Position numbers and translations under genes: made by a program. The notes beneath the pieces are model-generated. The model was not told the DNA's origin. It was given only the letters and a program-made list of their open reading frames with translations, and did not search any database. A stretch of DNA of 64,000 nucleotides from Clostridium brassicae (GTDB taxonomy: Bacteria > Bacillota > Clostridia > Clostridiales > Clostridiaceae): NCBI RefSeq assembly GCF_026738875.1, contig NZ_JAPQFJ010000011.1, forward strand, positions 87,674 to 151,673, written 5' to 3'. Of the stretch, positions 1 to 9,337 are shown piece after piece. Each line of letters begins with the position of its first letter. The first letter of the stretch is position 1.

Positions 1-726
1 GGTTTTGCAGCAGCTACATTTCTTAGAGGAATACCTTTTGTACAAATTCCAACATCTCTTTTAGCTCAAATAGATAGCAGTATAGGAGGAAAGGTTGCAG
101 TAGATTTAAATAGGGGTAAAAATCTTGTGGGAAATTTCTATCATCCAGAAGCAGTTTTTATAGATTCGGATGTTTTAAGTACATTGGATGATAGGTATTT
201 ATATGATGGTATGGCAGAAGTCATAAAATATGCTTGTATAAGGGATGAAAAACTATTTTACAGATTATTAAGTTACAATAGCAAAGAAGAGCTCATTCAA
301 AATATGGATTATATAATTGAAACCTGTTGCAATGTAAAAAAAGAGATAGTTGAGAGAGATGAAAAAGATACAGGGGATAGGATGATTTTGAATTTTGGAC
401 ACACTATAGGTCATGCTATTGAAAAATATTTTAATTTTGAAAAATATACTCACGGAGAAGCAGTAGCACTAGGCATGTATAGTATAACTAAAAAAAGTGA
501 AGAACTAGGATTAACAGAAAAAGGTGTTAGTGAAAATATAGCTAAAATGCTAAAAAAATATAATCTTCAATATGAGATAGATATAGAAAATAAAGATACA
601 ATATTAGAAGCTATAGGAGTAGATAAAAAAAATAGTGGTAAATTTATAAATATAATAATCTTAAAAAAAATTGGAGAAGGGTTTATTCATAAGATAGAGA
701 GAGAAGAAATTAATAAGTTTATATAA
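1..726 (+). CDS. aroB: 3-dehydroquinate synthase, 3' part (5' end outside window)
   Basis: Converts DAHP to 3-dehydroquinate, the second step of the shikimate pathway, in the cytoplasm with NAD and a divalent metal. The frame is open from base 1, so the N-terminal NAD-binding part is missing from the window. Visible family marks are the DSSIGGKVAVD and GKNLVGNFYHP stretches, the metal-ligand Glu in GMAEVIKYA, and the metal-ligand histidines in FGHTIGHAIE and THGEAVALG. It heads the visible part of a tightly packed aromatic amino acid operon, with aroA following after a short gap. The first ATG at base 127 is internal and is not the true start. Confidence 0.95.
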   Translation, partial: GFAAATFLRGIPFVQIPTSLLAQIDSSIGGKVAVDLNRGKNLVGNFYHPEAVFIDSDVLSTLDDRYLYDGMAEVIKYACIRDEKLFYRLLSYNSKEELIQNMDYIIETCCNVKKEIVERDEKDTGDRMILNFGHTIGHAIEKYFNFEKYTHGEAVALGMYSITKKSEELGLTEKGVSENIAKMLKKYNLQYEIDIENKDTILEAIGVDKKNSGKFINIIILKKIGEGFIHKIEREEINKFI

Positions 727-795
727 AGTATATTAATTGTTTATAATTTATTTTTATTATGAATGAAATAGATGTTAATAGAAGGGGCGAATAAA

Positions 796-2097
796 GTGGA
801 AAATGTTATAATTTATCCAAAAACTTTAACAGGAAATATAAAAGTTCCACCTTCAAAGAGTTTAGCACATAGGTCAGTTATTTGTGCAGGACTTGCAAAA
901 GGACAAAGTATTATAGAAAATATAGTTATTTCACAGGATATCAAAGCAACTTCAAAGGCTATGGAAAATTTAGGGGTTCAAATATCAAAACAAAAACAAA
1001 TGGAAGACTGTAAAGAAATAAGCTTTGATATAAAAGGAGAAGATAAATTAACTCTGGTAAACAATACTATAGATTGTAATGAATCTGGCTCAACTTTAAG
1101 ATTTTTAATACCAATAGCTTTACTGACAGGTGAAGAGGTTAATTTTACAGGAAGTGGGAAGCTGACTTCTAGGCCTTTAAATGTATATTATGATATTTTT
1201 AAAGAACAAGGTATAGTATATGAAAATAATAATGGAGAACTTCCACTAAAGGTAAAAGGTAGGTTGAAACCAGGAAACTTTAGGGTTCATGGTAATGTTA
1301 GTTCCCAATTTATAAGTGGTCTTATGTTTGCATTACCTCTTTTAAAAGAGGATTCAAAGATACAAATTATATCTAATTTAGAGTCTAAAGGATATGTAGA
1401 TTTAACAATAGATATGTTAAGTAAATTTGAGATAAATATAGAAAATAATAACTATAAAGAATTTTACATAAAGGGAAATCAAAGATATGTCAGCAAAAAT
1501 TATAGAGTAGAGGGAGACTTTTCACAAGCTGCTTTTTGGCTTGTTGCAGGTAGTATAGGAGAAAAAATTAAATGTGAAGATTTAAACTGTGCCTCACTAC
1601 AGGGAGATAGGGTTATTGTTGATATACTAAATAAAATGAAAGCAAATATATGTGTAGATAAGGAATATGTAGAATGTAAAAGTTCTATAACAGAAGGTAT
1701 AGTTATTGATGCATCAGAATGTCCAGATTTGGTTCCAGTACTTACTGTGTTAGCAGCTTTGAGTAAAGGAACTACTAAAATAATAAATGCTAAAAGGCTT
1801 AGAATAAAAGAATGTGATAGATTAATGGCGATAGCATCTGAACTTAACAAAATAGGTGCAGAAGTTATTGAATTAGAAGATGGACTTATAATAAATGGAA
1901 AAGAGAGTTTGAATGGGGGAAAAGTTGATAGTTGGAATGATCATAGAATAGCTATGGCTATGGCAATAGCTTCAATAAGGTGTAAAGAACCATTGATAAT
2001 TACTAATAGTCGAGCTGTAAATAAGTCTTATCCTCAATTTTGGGAGGATTTTAAAAGTTTAGGAGGAGAAATAGATGAGTGGAGTTTGGGGGAATAA
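796..2097 (+). CDS. aroA: 5-enolpyruvylshikimate-3-phosphate synthase
   Basis: Transfers enolpyruvyl from PEP to shikimate-3-phosphate. The 433-residue length is normal for the family. Motifs seen are PPSKSLAHRS near the N terminus (substrate-binding Lys/Ser), the NESGSTLRFL loop (PEP/glyphosate region), RIKECDRL and DHRIAMAMAIAS near the C terminus. I chose the GTG at 796 because GAAGGGG lies about 8 bases upstream. The in-frame ATG at 772 has no ribosome binding site and would add eight atypical residues. The 3' end overlaps aroC by 23 bases, which suggests translational coupling. Confidence 0.93.
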   Translation: MENVIIYPKTLTGNIKVPPSKSLAHRSVICAGLAKGQSIIENIVISQDIKATSKAMENLGVQISKQKQMEDCKEISFDIKGEDKLTLVNNTIDCNESGSTLRFLIPIALLTGEEVNFTGSGKLTSRPLNVYYDIFKEQGIVYENNNGELPLKVKGRLKPGNFRVHGNVSSQFISGLMFALPLLKEDSKIQIISNLESKGYVDLTIDMLSKFEINIENNNYKEFYIKGNQRYVSKNYRVEGDFSQAAFWLVAGSIGEKIKCEDLNCASLQGDRVIVDILNKMKANICVDKEYVECKSSITEGIVIDASECPDLVPVLTVLAALSKGTTKIINAKRLRIKECDRLMAIASELNKIGAEVIELEDGLIINGKESLNGGKVDSWNDHRIAMAMAIASIRCKEPLIITNSRAVNKSYPQFWEDFKSLGGEIDEWSLGE

Positions 2098-3157
2098 AAT
2101 TAAGTTCTCTATTTTTGGAGAGTCTCATGGATTTGCTATAGGTATAACCATTGATGGATTAAAGCCAGGAGTAAAATTAGATTTAGAAGATATAAATAGG
2201 GAAATGAAAAGACGTGCTCCCGGACAAAATAAGATATCTACAGCTAGAAATGAAAAAGATGAATTTGAAATTTTAAGTGGATATTTCAATGAAAGAACCA
2301 CAGGAACTCCTCTTTGCGCAATCATAAGGAATAGTGATAAACGATCAAAAGATTATGAAAAAATGAAGAATATTATGAGACCTTCTCATGCTGACTATAC
2401 AGGACATATTAAATATAGTGGATTCAATGATTACAGAGGGGGAGGACATTTCTCGGGAAGAATTACTGCACCTATAGTTTTTGCAGGGGCAGTAGCAAAA
2501 CAAATTCTTAAAAGTGAAGGTATTGTCATAGGAAGTCATATAAAAAGTATACATTATATAGAGGAAGATAATTTTGATTATATAAATGTTAAAGAAGAAT
2601 TATTAAATAAACTTTCACATAAAGTCTTTCCTAGTATAGATGATGATATAGGAATAAAAATGCAGAAGGAAATATTGAAAGCGAAGGAAGAAAAAGATTC
2701 ATTAGGCGGAGTTGTAGAATGTGCAGTTTTAAATCTTCCAACAGGGATAGGTTCTCCATTTTTTAATTCTGTAGAAAGTGTTTTATCACATCTAATATTT
2801 TCTATTCCTGCAGTTAAGGGAGTTGAATTTGGAGCAGGTTTTCAAATCTCGAAAATGAAAGGTTCACAAGCTAATGATGAATTATATATAGAATCGGAAT
2901 CAGGAGGTATTAAAACGTATTCTAATAATAATGGTGGGATATTAGGAGGAATTACTAATTCCATGCCTTTAATCTTTAGAGTAGCTTTTAAACCTACACC
3001 TTCTATATCTAAAGTACAGAGGACAATAAATATAGAGAAAAAAGAAAATACCACAATTGAGATAGAAGGAAGACATGATCCTTGCATAGTGCAAAGAGCC
3101 GTTCCAGTAGTAGAAGCAGTTACAGCTATGGGTATATTAGATTTAATTTCAATATAA
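2075..3157 (+). CDS. aroC: Chorismate synthase
   Basis: Converts EPSP to chorismate using reduced FMN; cytoplasmic, final step of the common aromatic pathway. At 360 residues it is normal length. Family signatures are FGESHGFAIG at the N terminus, the RRAPGQ flavin/phosphate region, GGGHFSGR, and the C-terminal GRHDPCIVQRAVPVVEA. The canonical RRGPGQ has Ala in place of the first Gly, a small deviation. The start ATG lies inside the end of aroA, whose GGAGGAG at about 2063 serves as ribosome binding site. Confidence 0.96.
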   Translation: MSGVWGNKIKFSIFGESHGFAIGITIDGLKPGVKLDLEDINREMKRRAPGQNKISTARNEKDEFEILSGYFNERTTGTPLCAIIRNSDKRSKDYEKMKNIMRPSHADYTGHIKYSGFNDYRGGGHFSGRITAPIVFAGAVAKQILKSEGIVIGSHIKSIHYIEEDNFDYINVKEELLNKLSHKVFPSIDDDIGIKMQKEILKAKEEKDSLGGVVECAVLNLPTGIGSPFFNSVESVLSHLIFSIPAVKGVEFGAGFQISKMKGSQANDELYIESESGGIKTYSNNNGGILGGITNSMPLIFRVAFKPTPSISKVQRTINIEKKENTTIEIEGRHDPCIVQRAVPVVEAVTAMGILDLISI

Positions 3158-3173
3158 GTAAGGAGGCTATAAT

Positions 3174-4346
3174 GTGCAGGAATTGGAAGAATTAAGAAAA
3201 GAAATAGACAATATAGATAAAGAATTAACAGAGCTTTTTGAAAGAAGGATGGAGATTGCATTAAAAGTAGCAAAGTATAAAAGAGAGAAAGATATACCTA
3301 TTTTAAATGAAAATAGGGAAAAAGAAGTTATAAAGAAAAACTTAAATTATTTGAAGAATCAAAAATTTAAGGAAGGTTTAGAAAAATTCTTCAAGGATAC
3401 TATGGATATAAGTAGAAAAATTCAACGTGAAGAGATTTTTAATCAGAAAAATAATTGTAAAGAAGAATATAAAAAAGAAATAGATTTATCTATAGAAGTT
3501 GTTAAAACAACAGATTCGGACAATATAAAAGTTGGATTTCAAGGGGTTAAAGGATCTTTTAGTGAGGAAGCACTTTTAGAGTATTTTGGTAGTGATAAAG
3601 ATACATATAATGTAGAAAGCTTTGAGGCTGTATTTGAAGCAATAAATAATGATGAGATAAACTATGGTGTACTACCTATAGAGAATTCATCAACGGGAGG
3701 AATATCTGATGTATATGATCTTTTGCGAAAGTATGGATTTTTTATAGTAGGGGAGAAAATAATTAAAGTTAATCATAATTTACTAGGAATACCGGGAAGT
3801 AAATTGGAGAATATAAAAGAGGTTTATTCACATATTCAAGCTTTTTGTCAAAGTGATGAATTCCTAAAAAAACATGATGATTGGAAGTGCATACCATATA
3901 GAAACACAGCTATTAGTGCAAAGTATATAAAACAAGATAATTGCAAGTATAAAGCTGCCATAGGAAGTAAAAGGTGCGCAGAAGTTTATGGATTAGATAT
4001 TATAGAAAAGAATATAAATTATAATAAAAATAATTATACAAGGTTTATAGTTGTAGGAAAAGAGTTAGAGTGTGACTATGATTATAATAAAGTAAGCATA
4101 ATACTTGCACTTCCTCATAAATCAGGAGTTTTATATAATGTTTTAAGCATTTTTGCAGAAAATAATTTAAATATGTTAAAAATAGAATCGAGGCCTATTA
4201 TAGGTAAACCATGGGAATATTATTTTTATATAGATTTTGAAGGAAATATAACTATGGAAAATGTAAAAAAGGCTTTAAAATGCATCAAAGTTAATAGTTC
4301 TTACTTTAAGATCCTTGGAAATTACAAACTTCATAAAATGGACTAG
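3174..4346 (+). CDS. pheA: Bifunctional chorismate mutase / prephenate dehydratase (P-protein)
   Basis: Commits chorismate to phenylalanine: chorismate to prephenate to phenylpyruvate. Domains in order are an AroQ-type helical chorismate mutase (about 1-85, RKEIDNIDKEL, ERRMEIALKVA), a prephenate dehydratase (about 118-300, FQGVKGSFSEEA, the TRF motif in NYTRFIVVG) and an ACT domain (about 305-385) with the ESRP motif typical of phenylalanine feedback control. Start is GTG 3174 with AGGAGG 7 bases upstream. Feedback inhibition is inferred from the ACT motif. Confidence 0.94.
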   Translation: MQELEELRKEIDNIDKELTELFERRMEIALKVAKYKREKDIPILNENREKEVIKKNLNYLKNQKFKEGLEKFFKDTMDISRKIQREEIFNQKNNCKEEYKKEIDLSIEVVKTTDSDNIKVGFQGVKGSFSEEALLEYFGSDKDTYNVESFEAVFEAINNDEINYGVLPIENSSTGGISDVYDLLRKYGFFIVGEKIIKVNHNLLGIPGSKLENIKEVYSHIQAFCQSDEFLKKHDDWKCIPYRNTAISAKYIKQDNCKYKAAIGSKRCAEVYGLDIIEKNINYNKNNYTRFIVVGKELECDYDYNKVSIILALPHKSGVLYNVLSIFAENNLNMLKIESRPIIGKPWEYYFYIDFEGNITMENVKKALKCIKVNSSYFKILGNYKLHKMD

Positions 4347-4430
4347 TTATTTAGCAGTTTCTATATTTATTTTTGACTATAGATTATGAAGTTAATAGGA
4401 TAATAGAATTGTGCAAAATATATTAGGAGA

Positions 4431-5255
4431 GTGAAATGGTTGAAAAATTTATATGGGCTTTTAGGAGAAAAACTATCTCATAGCTTTTCTCCTGAAATAC
4501 ATTCTGAAATATTTAAAGAAATAGGAGTCGATGGTTACTATCATCTTTTTAATGTAGGAAATAATAATTTAGAAAATGCAGTGTTTGGGGCTAAGGCACT
4601 AAAAATAAGTGGATTAAATGTAACAATACCTTACAAAGTTGAAATTATGAAGAATTTAGATACTATTTCAAGGGAAGCAGAAAAGATAGGAGCAGTAAAC
4701 ACAATATGTTTTGATGGTGAAAAAGTAGAGGGATATAATACGGACTATTATGGGTTTGGTATGATGCTAGACAAATTTCATATAAATTTAAAGAACAAGA
4801 GAGCATTTATTTTAGGAACAGGTGGAGCTGCAAGGGCAGTTATTCAGTATTTAATAGATAACGAAATTCAGGAAATTAATGTTGTAAGTAGAAATAAAGA
4901 AAATTCAAAACAAAAATTCAAAGAAATTAAGATTATAGACTATAAAGAGTTAGAAAATATAGATAGAGGAGAGATAATAATTAACTCTACTCCTTGTGGT
5001 ATGTATCCTAATGTGAATATCTCTCCAATAAGCAGAAGTACTATTTCAAAATTTAAGGTAGCAGTAGATTTAATTTATAATCCTAAAGAAACTTTATTTT
5101 TAAAATATGCAAAGGAAGAGGGAGTAAAGGATGTAAATGGATTGTATATGCTTATTGGGCAAGCAGTAAAATCAGAGGAATTGTGGAATAATATAAAAAT
5201 AGATAATAGAATTGTGGATAAAATATACGAGAAAATAAATTCAAAAATTAATTAA
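4431..5255 (+). CDS. aroE: Shikimate dehydrogenase
   Basis: Reduces 3-dehydroshikimate to shikimate with NADPH. The N-terminal substrate domain has LGEKLSHSFSPEIH and the catalytic Lys region NVTIPYKVEIM. The Rossmann part carries the dinucleotide-binding glycines in LGTGGAARAV, and the C terminus has DLIYNPKETLFL and NGLYMLIGQA. The listed GTG start has AGGAG only one base away. The TTG at 4440, about 10 bases from the same site, is an equally credible start, giving 271 residues. The 84-base gap after pheA is the largest in this operon. Confidence 0.93.
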   Translation: MKWLKNLYGLLGEKLSHSFSPEIHSEIFKEIGVDGYYHLFNVGNNNLENAVFGAKALKISGLNVTIPYKVEIMKNLDTISREAEKIGAVNTICFDGEKVEGYNTDYYGFGMMLDKFHINLKNKRAFILGTGGAARAVIQYLIDNEIQEINVVSRNKENSKQKFKEIKIIDYKELENIDRGEIIINSTPCGMYPNVNISPISRSTISKFKVAVDLIYNPKETLFLKYAKEEGVKDVNGLYMLIGQAVKSEELWNNIKIDNRIVDKIYEKINSKIN

Positions 5256-5274
5256 AACGAGGTTATTGTATCTT

Positions 5275-5778
5275 ATGAATTTGAGTAAAAATATTGTGTT
5301 AATAGGTATGCCAGGGTGCGGTAAGAGTACAATAGGGAAAGAATTAGCAAAAGAGTTAAAAATAAAATTTTGTGATATAGATGAATATATTGTTAAAGTC
5401 ACAGGATTAAGTATAGAACAGATTTTTAGAGGAGGTGAAGATACTTTTAGATTAATTGAGAAACGATGCGTAAAAGAAATATCTAAAATGAGTCCTCAAG
5501 TTATAGCTACTGGAGGGGGAGTGATTAAAGATTCTGAAAATATAAAAGAGCTTAAAGGTAATGGAATTATATTTTTTATCAACAGATCAATTGAAAAGAT
5601 ATCCACAGATGTGGATATCTTAAGCAGACCATTGTTGAAAAGTGGAAAAGAAAAGTTGTATGATTTATATGAGGAAAGGTATTTTTTATATAAAAGATAC
5701 TGTGATTATGAAATAATAAACGATAGTTGTATAAATGAGGTCAAGGATAAAATTATAACACAATTAAGACGAATTTAA
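5275..5778 (+). CDS. aroK: Shikimate kinase
   Basis: Phosphorylates shikimate with ATP. It is a small P-loop kinase of 167 residues with Walker A GMPGCGKSTIGKELA, the shikimate-binding Asp in CDIDEYI, ATGGGVI (Walker B-like region) and the lid-region arginine in SRPLL. I chose the ATG at 5275. An upstream TTG at 5266 is in frame but sits only three bases from the GAGG. It follows aroE by 19 bases in the same operon. Confidence 0.93.
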   Translation: MNLSKNIVLIGMPGCGKSTIGKELAKELKIKFCDIDEYIVKVTGLSIEQIFRGGEDTFRLIEKRCVKEISKMSPQVIATGGGVIKDSENIKELKGNGIIFFINRSIEKISTDVDILSRPLLKSGKEKLYDLYEERYFLYKRYCDYEIINDSCINEVKDKIITQLRRI

Positions 5779-5810
5779 AATATAAAGTATAAAAGTGAGG
5801 GGTTGAAAAA

Positions 5811-6254
5811 TTGAAGATATTAGTAGTAAATGGACCTAATATAAATATGTTAGGAATTAGAGAAAAACATATTTATGGAAGTAGAACTTATGAGGAGATG
5901 TGCAAATTTATAAAAGAAAAAGGAAAAGAATTAAATCAAGAAATAGAAATTGTACAGAGCAATATAGAAGGTGAGATAATAAATTATATTCAAAATGCCT
6001 ATAATAAATATGATGGAATTATAATAAATCCGGGAGCGTATACTCATTACAGTATAGCTATATATGATGCTTTAAAGGCTGTAAAGATGCCTATAATAGA
6101 AGTGCATATAAGCAATATTCATGCAAGAGAAGAATTTAGAAGAAAATCTATAACAGCTTCTGCATGTATAGGACAAATTTGTGGATTCGGAAGTTATGGA
6201 TATATAATGGCAATACAAGGATTAATGAATATGAAGAAGGAAAATAAAATTTAA
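5811..6254 (+). CDS. aroQ: 3-dehydroquinate dehydratase, type II
   Basis: Dehydrates 3-dehydroquinate to 3-dehydroshikimate. Type II (dodecameric flavodoxin-like) enzyme of 147 residues with NGPNINMLGIREKHIYG (catalytic Tyr), EIVQSNIEGEIIN, INPGAYTHYSIAIYDAL and the catalytic His in EVHISNIHAREEFR. Start is TTG 5811 with GAGGGG 8 bases upstream. It is the last gene of the operon. DAHP synthase and a prephenate dehydrogenase are not in the window and would be expected upstream of aroB. Confidence 0.94.
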   Translation: MKILVVNGPNINMLGIREKHIYGSRTYEEMCKFIKEKGKELNQEIEIVQSNIEGEIINYIQNAYNKYDGIIINPGAYTHYSIAIYDALKAVKMPIIEVHISNIHAREEFRRKSITASACIGQICGFGSYGYIMAIQGLMNMKKENKI

Positions 6255-6280
6255 AAAGGTGAAGGACTTTTATAAGTTTA

Positions 6281-6368
6281 AAAGCTATGTTTTAAATTGT
6301 TATATTGATTATAATAAAAATTATTTTAGAAATTATAAGAATTAACAATTTTTTAGAACATAGCTTTA
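6281..6368. repeat. Short inverted-repeat element, relative of the 187-bp palindrome at 49147
   Basis: The left arm GCTATGTTTTAAATTGTTA (from 6284) is complementary, with a short gap, to TAACAATT...AACATAGC (6343-6364). The inside also folds through TTATAAT/ATTATAA. The outer arms match the ends of the 49147-49333 palindrome. It lies between the convergent aroQ and the 6366-7337 gene, and its right end contains the latter's stop codon. It may serve both as a bidirectional terminator. Mobility is inferred only from the second copy. Confidence 0.6.
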
Positions 6369-7337
6369 TTTGATTGTAATTGGATACTCTTTTAAGTTTG
6401 ATATTATGTTTTTTCTATAGAATTCGATGTTTTTTGTAAGTTTAAAGTTAGTGGATTGTAATTCTTTTAGATAATTCATGATTATTTTGCTTAAATTGCT
6501 TTCATTATTATGAAAAGAATTGTTCTCATAACTTTTTTTTACTACTGATTTAAGGTGGTTAGTTTTATAATCAAAAGCAGGTGTGTTGTCTTGACCATAT
6601 AAGTAACAAGTTACATAAAAAACATATTGATTTTTTATATCATCAAGTTTATTTGAATAACTATATTTTTTTAAAAAATTCTCACATTGTATAGCTCTAT
6701 TAAAAATTTCATCCCAGCTTATAATTAAGGAAGAATCTGTTACAGAAGGTGAGGTAGATTCTATTGATTTTAGGCTTATATACTCTTTTATATCTTCTGT
6801 TATATAAGAATTATATTTTTTTATCCATTCATAATTTTGAATAGGGAAGTATTGTCCTTCAGAAGATACAATTTTATATCCCATTTCTGTAAGCATAGAT
6901 AAATACCTTTTAAGTTGTGGGTCTTTAATATTTTTTATATCATAGTTATCTATAGATTTTTTATTTTTAAACTCCTTAATAAATTTATTTTGAATATTAC
7001 CTTTAAAGCAATTTTCTAGAACTTTATTATAATTTTTATTTTGAATATCTTCTATTCCAATGACTAATTTAGATGCATTAACTTTAGAAACTTTTTTTAT
7101 ATTTACATCTACAAAATTTATAACTTCTTTTTCAGAGGAACTTTTATTATTAAGAAGTAAATTGAAATCATTCATTATATTTTTCTCATATTGTATGGAA
7201 TTTGATGAATTTTTAACAGTGTTAATTATGTTTTTACTTGTATCTGAAGATTTTGCTTTATGGAGTAAAGTAATTTTACTAAAGGATAGTATTAATAATC
7301 CAATACATACTCCTAAAGGAATGAGTTTGTATTTCAT
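6366..7337 (-). CDS. Unknown membrane-anchored extracellular protein
   Basis: I do not recognise the family. The 323-residue product begins MKYKLIPLGVCIGLLILSFSK, a basic N terminus followed by one hydrophobic segment of about 15 residues, consistent with an uncleaved anchor or signal peptide. There is no lipobox cysteine. The rest is Lys/Asn/Ser-rich, largely helical in appearance, with no cofactor motif that I can name. AGGAGG-like sequence just before the ATG (GGAGGTATTC on the minus strand) supports the start. The gene is monocistronic and convergent with the shikimate operon. Confidence 0.7.
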   Translation of the reverse strand: MKYKLIPLGVCIGLLILSFSKITLLHKAKSSDTSKNIINTVKNSSNSIQYEKNIMNDFNLLLNNKSSSEKEVINFVDVNIKKVSKVNASKLVIGIEDIQNKNYNKVLENCFKGNIQNKFIKEFKNKKSIDNYDIKNIKDPQLKRYLSMLTEMGYKIVSSEGQYFPIQNYEWIKKYNSYITEDIKEYISLKSIESTSPSVTDSSLIISWDEIFNRAIQCENFLKKYSYSNKLDDIKNQYVFYVTCYLYGQDNTPAFDYKTNHLKSVVKKSYENNSFHNNESNLSKIIMNYLKELQSTNFKLTKNIEFYRKNIISNLKEYPITIK

Positions 7338-7422
7338 GTGAATACCTCCATATTAATTAGATGTTATTTATATATTATATATACAAATAAAGAGATAAAG
7401 TTTACAGAAGTATTACACATAA

Positions 7423-7457
7423 AAAACCAGCTTATCAACATTAGAGAAGCTGGTTTT
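7423..7457 (-). terminator. Rho-independent terminator of the 53-aa minus-strand gene
   Basis: AAAACCAGCTT at 7423-7433 pairs perfectly with AAGCTGGTTTT at 7447-7457. Read on the minus strand, the stem runs into a six-T tract. It lies about 200 bases beyond the 7659-7820 gene, past the repeat. Confidence 0.7.
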
Positions 7458-7489
7458 AGGTATATATTTAATTATTTAGTCATTAGATG

Positions 7490-7671
7490 ATAAACAGGAT
7501 TCTTGGTTTTAGATGGAGTTTTTACTCCATCTGAAAATTGTTAACAGAATTTTTAGGAGTTTTACTTCTTAGAAATTGTTATCCTTTAGGGAAAAACGTT
7601 ATCTAGGATCGTGCCATTCTTTACTCCAACTCTAAAGAAGATAGGATTATTAGAATGATTAGACATCGGAT
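7490..7671 (-). repeat. Dispersed intergenic repeat, copy A
   Basis: The block 7618-7671 matches 19366-19419 at 45 of 54 positions by eye (shared TCTTTACTCC, AAGATAGGA, TATTAGA, CATCGGAT). The adjoining part shares CATCTGAA and GTTATCC words with the copies at 19300 and 59280. A strong hairpin (TAGATGGAGT/ACTCCATCTG, about 7510-7540) lies inside. The repeat covers the last codons of the 53-aa gene and all of its downstream region. It could be a mobile repeat or a structured RNA; neither is proven. Confidence 0.6.
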
Positions 7672-7820
7672 AAGATCTTTATCATGTTTTCTAATACCTC
7701 TATTCTAGCTGTAACTTCAGGATAATCCATGTAATTGTCACCATATTGATATTTCATACTTTCTTTAAATTCATTTAATTCTTCTTTAATTAAAGCAATT
7801 TTCACTTCATTATTACTCAT
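7659..7820 (-). CDS. Small acidic protein of unknown function (53 aa)
   Basis: Begins MSNNEVKIALIKEELNEFKE and ends in IKILSDV. A GGAGAG ribosome binding site precedes the ATG by about 5 bases (minus strand). The composition is charged and helical with alternating Glu/Lys and no cysteines or membrane segment, suggesting a small soluble helical protein. The codons look ordinary for this genome. Its stop codon lies inside the repeat copy A, and the 7423 hairpin can terminate it. No function is assigned. Confidence 0.6.
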   Translation of the reverse strand: MSNNEVKIALIKEELNEFKESMKYQYGDNYMDYPEVTARIEVLENMIKILSDV

Positions 7821-7995
7821 TCCAGCTCTCCTCTATTCTATAAGAAATTTTTATTATTTTTAATATACACATTTAAAGATAAATTATCCACAATTGTTCT
7901 TAGTGAAAATTATAAATTTAATAGGGAATAGTCTAATTATACATTAAAAATCTAAATTTATTATAATAATCTAAAGTATTATCTGGGGGAACATA

Positions 7996-8030
7996 AAAAC
8001 TCAAGCCAATATTAAATTTGACTTGAGTTT
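7996..8030 (-). terminator. Terminator of the polysaccharide deacetylase gene
   Basis: AAACTCAAG and CTTGAGTTT arms (7997-8005, 8022-8030) form a stem. Read on the minus strand, it ends in a T-rich tract just after the deacetylase stop codon at 8064. Confidence 0.65.
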
Positions 8031-8063
8031 AGAAATTCATTTCAAAAATATAATTAAGAATTT

Positions 8064-8960
8064 TTATTTAAAGGGATACTGTTCTAAAGTTTTAAAAGTA
8101 TACCCTTGAGATTTAAAATATTGAATAACTTGAGGTAATGCATCTGCGGTAGTTTGTTTTGTAGAAATATCATGCATTAGTACTACTATATTATTTTTCT
8201 TACTTTTAGGACACCTGTCCATTTCTAATTTTAAGTTAGATATAAGTTTATCTACAGGAACATTATTAGTCCTTGCATCTCCTGTTTCAACAGTCCAATC
8301 AATAGCCTTAAATCCTTTATTTTTTGCTAATGTTCTATAAGGAGCACGTTTCTTATAAAATCCTCCACCAGGAAATCTAATTATTTTATTAGTTTCTTGA
8401 CCTAGTACAGATTTTAGAGCATCATCACACTTTTGCACATCTTTTATAAATGTATTTGGGTTTGAATATAAGTATCCATAATTATGAGAATAGGTATGGT
8501 TACATACTGCATGACCTTTAGATTTTTCTTCTTTAACTAAATTAGGATATATATTAACACTTTTACCTACTAAGAAAAACGAAGCTTTTACATTAAATTC
8601 ATCTAAGATTTTAAGTATCTGAGGAGTAACTTTAGTGCTTGGACCATCATCGAAAGTTAAATAAACTGATTTATCTCCTGTTGGTTTAGGAGTTTGATTA
8701 TTTGGCCCATCGGTGTTTCCTTTTTTTGTACTTAACACCTGATTAGAATTTTTATCGTTTTTTACTTCTTTATTATCTTTAGCATTTTCTTGATTTACAG
8801 ACTTAGAATTTTCAGATGTTATGTTGTTTTTAGAAGCTTGTACAGTAGCTTCCTTATTATGACTATTTACAAAGAAAAATCCTAATCCAAAGAGTAAAAG
8901 AGCCAAAATTGAAACAGCTAGTGCTGTTTTTTTTCGTGGTTTTTTATTATGATTACTCAA
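8064..8960 (-). CDS. Membrane-anchored polysaccharide (peptidoglycan) deacetylase, NodB family
   Basis: Probably removes acetyl groups from N-acetylglucosamine of peptidoglycan or another wall glycan. The 298 residues start with a basic tail and one membrane helix (about 13-31, ALAVSILALLLFGLGFFFV), then a low-complexity Lys/Asn/Gln linker to about 90. The NodB domain follows, with motif 1 LTFDDGPS (catalytic base and metal Asp), motif 2 HTYSH (metal His), RFPGGGFYKK (motif 3), DWTVETGDA (motif 4) and VVLMHD (motif 5). All catalytic motifs are intact. Location is the outer face of the membrane. Peptidoglycan as substrate is inferred from the family. Confidence 0.88.
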   Translation of the reverse strand: MSNHNKKPRKKTALAVSILALLLFGLGFFFVNSHNKEATVQASKNNITSENSKSVNQENAKDNKEVKNDKNSNQVLSTKKGNTDGPNNQTPKPTGDKSVYLTFDDGPSTKVTPQILKILDEFNVKASFFLVGKSVNIYPNLVKEEKSKGHAVCNHTYSHNYGYLYSNPNTFIKDVQKCDDALKSVLGQETNKIIRFPGGGFYKKRAPYRTLAKNKGFKAIDWTVETGDARTNNVPVDKLISNLKLEMDRCPKSKKNNIVVLMHDISTKQTTADALPQVIQYFKSQGYTFKTLEQYPFK

Positions 8961-9218
8961 AAATATCCCAGCTTTCTATAATTATTTATAATAAATGTAT
9001 TAAATCCACAGATATGTTTATAATATATATCTATAGAATACAATTAATCCTTTAGATACTAACTATGATGAATGTTTAATATAATATATAACAATAGTAT
9101 AGCTATTGTTACATATATGTTGGTAACAAAAGGGTAAAAATTCGAAACTTTTCGATATGAAAATATAAAAAAATGTGGACAAGCCATGTAAAAAATTGTT
9201 AATTTAAACATAAAAATA

Positions 9219-9262
9219 ACACAATATATTTATTAATTTTTACATTAGTAAATATATTGTGT
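9219..9262. repeat. Inverted repeat, 14-bp perfect arms
   Basis: ACACAATATATTTA at 9219-9232 is the exact reverse complement of TAAATATATTGTGT at 9249-9262. It lies downstream of the minus-strand YkuS-like gene, in a 377-base gap (8961-9337) without genes, and may end that transcript, though no clear T-run follows. The rest of the gap shows only a smaller repeat, AACAATAG/CTATTGTT, near 9090, plausibly upstream of the deacetylase. Confidence 0.4.
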
Positions 9263-9337
9263 ACAAATTTTGTTTTAAGGTAGTTATTAGTCTTTAAACT
9301 TAATATATTTTATTTTGAAAATTTTATTTATCCTAAA

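Noticed and set aside
1500..1850. Long minus-strand open frames inside aroA, aroC, ssnA and hydroxylase genes
   Set aside because: They lie antisense to strongly conserved genes, lack ribosome binding sites and encode no recognisable domain.
7423..9262. CRISPR array or tandem repeat cluster
   Set aside because: Repeats here are single hairpins and a dispersed element; there is no regular spacing of direct repeats and no cas genes.
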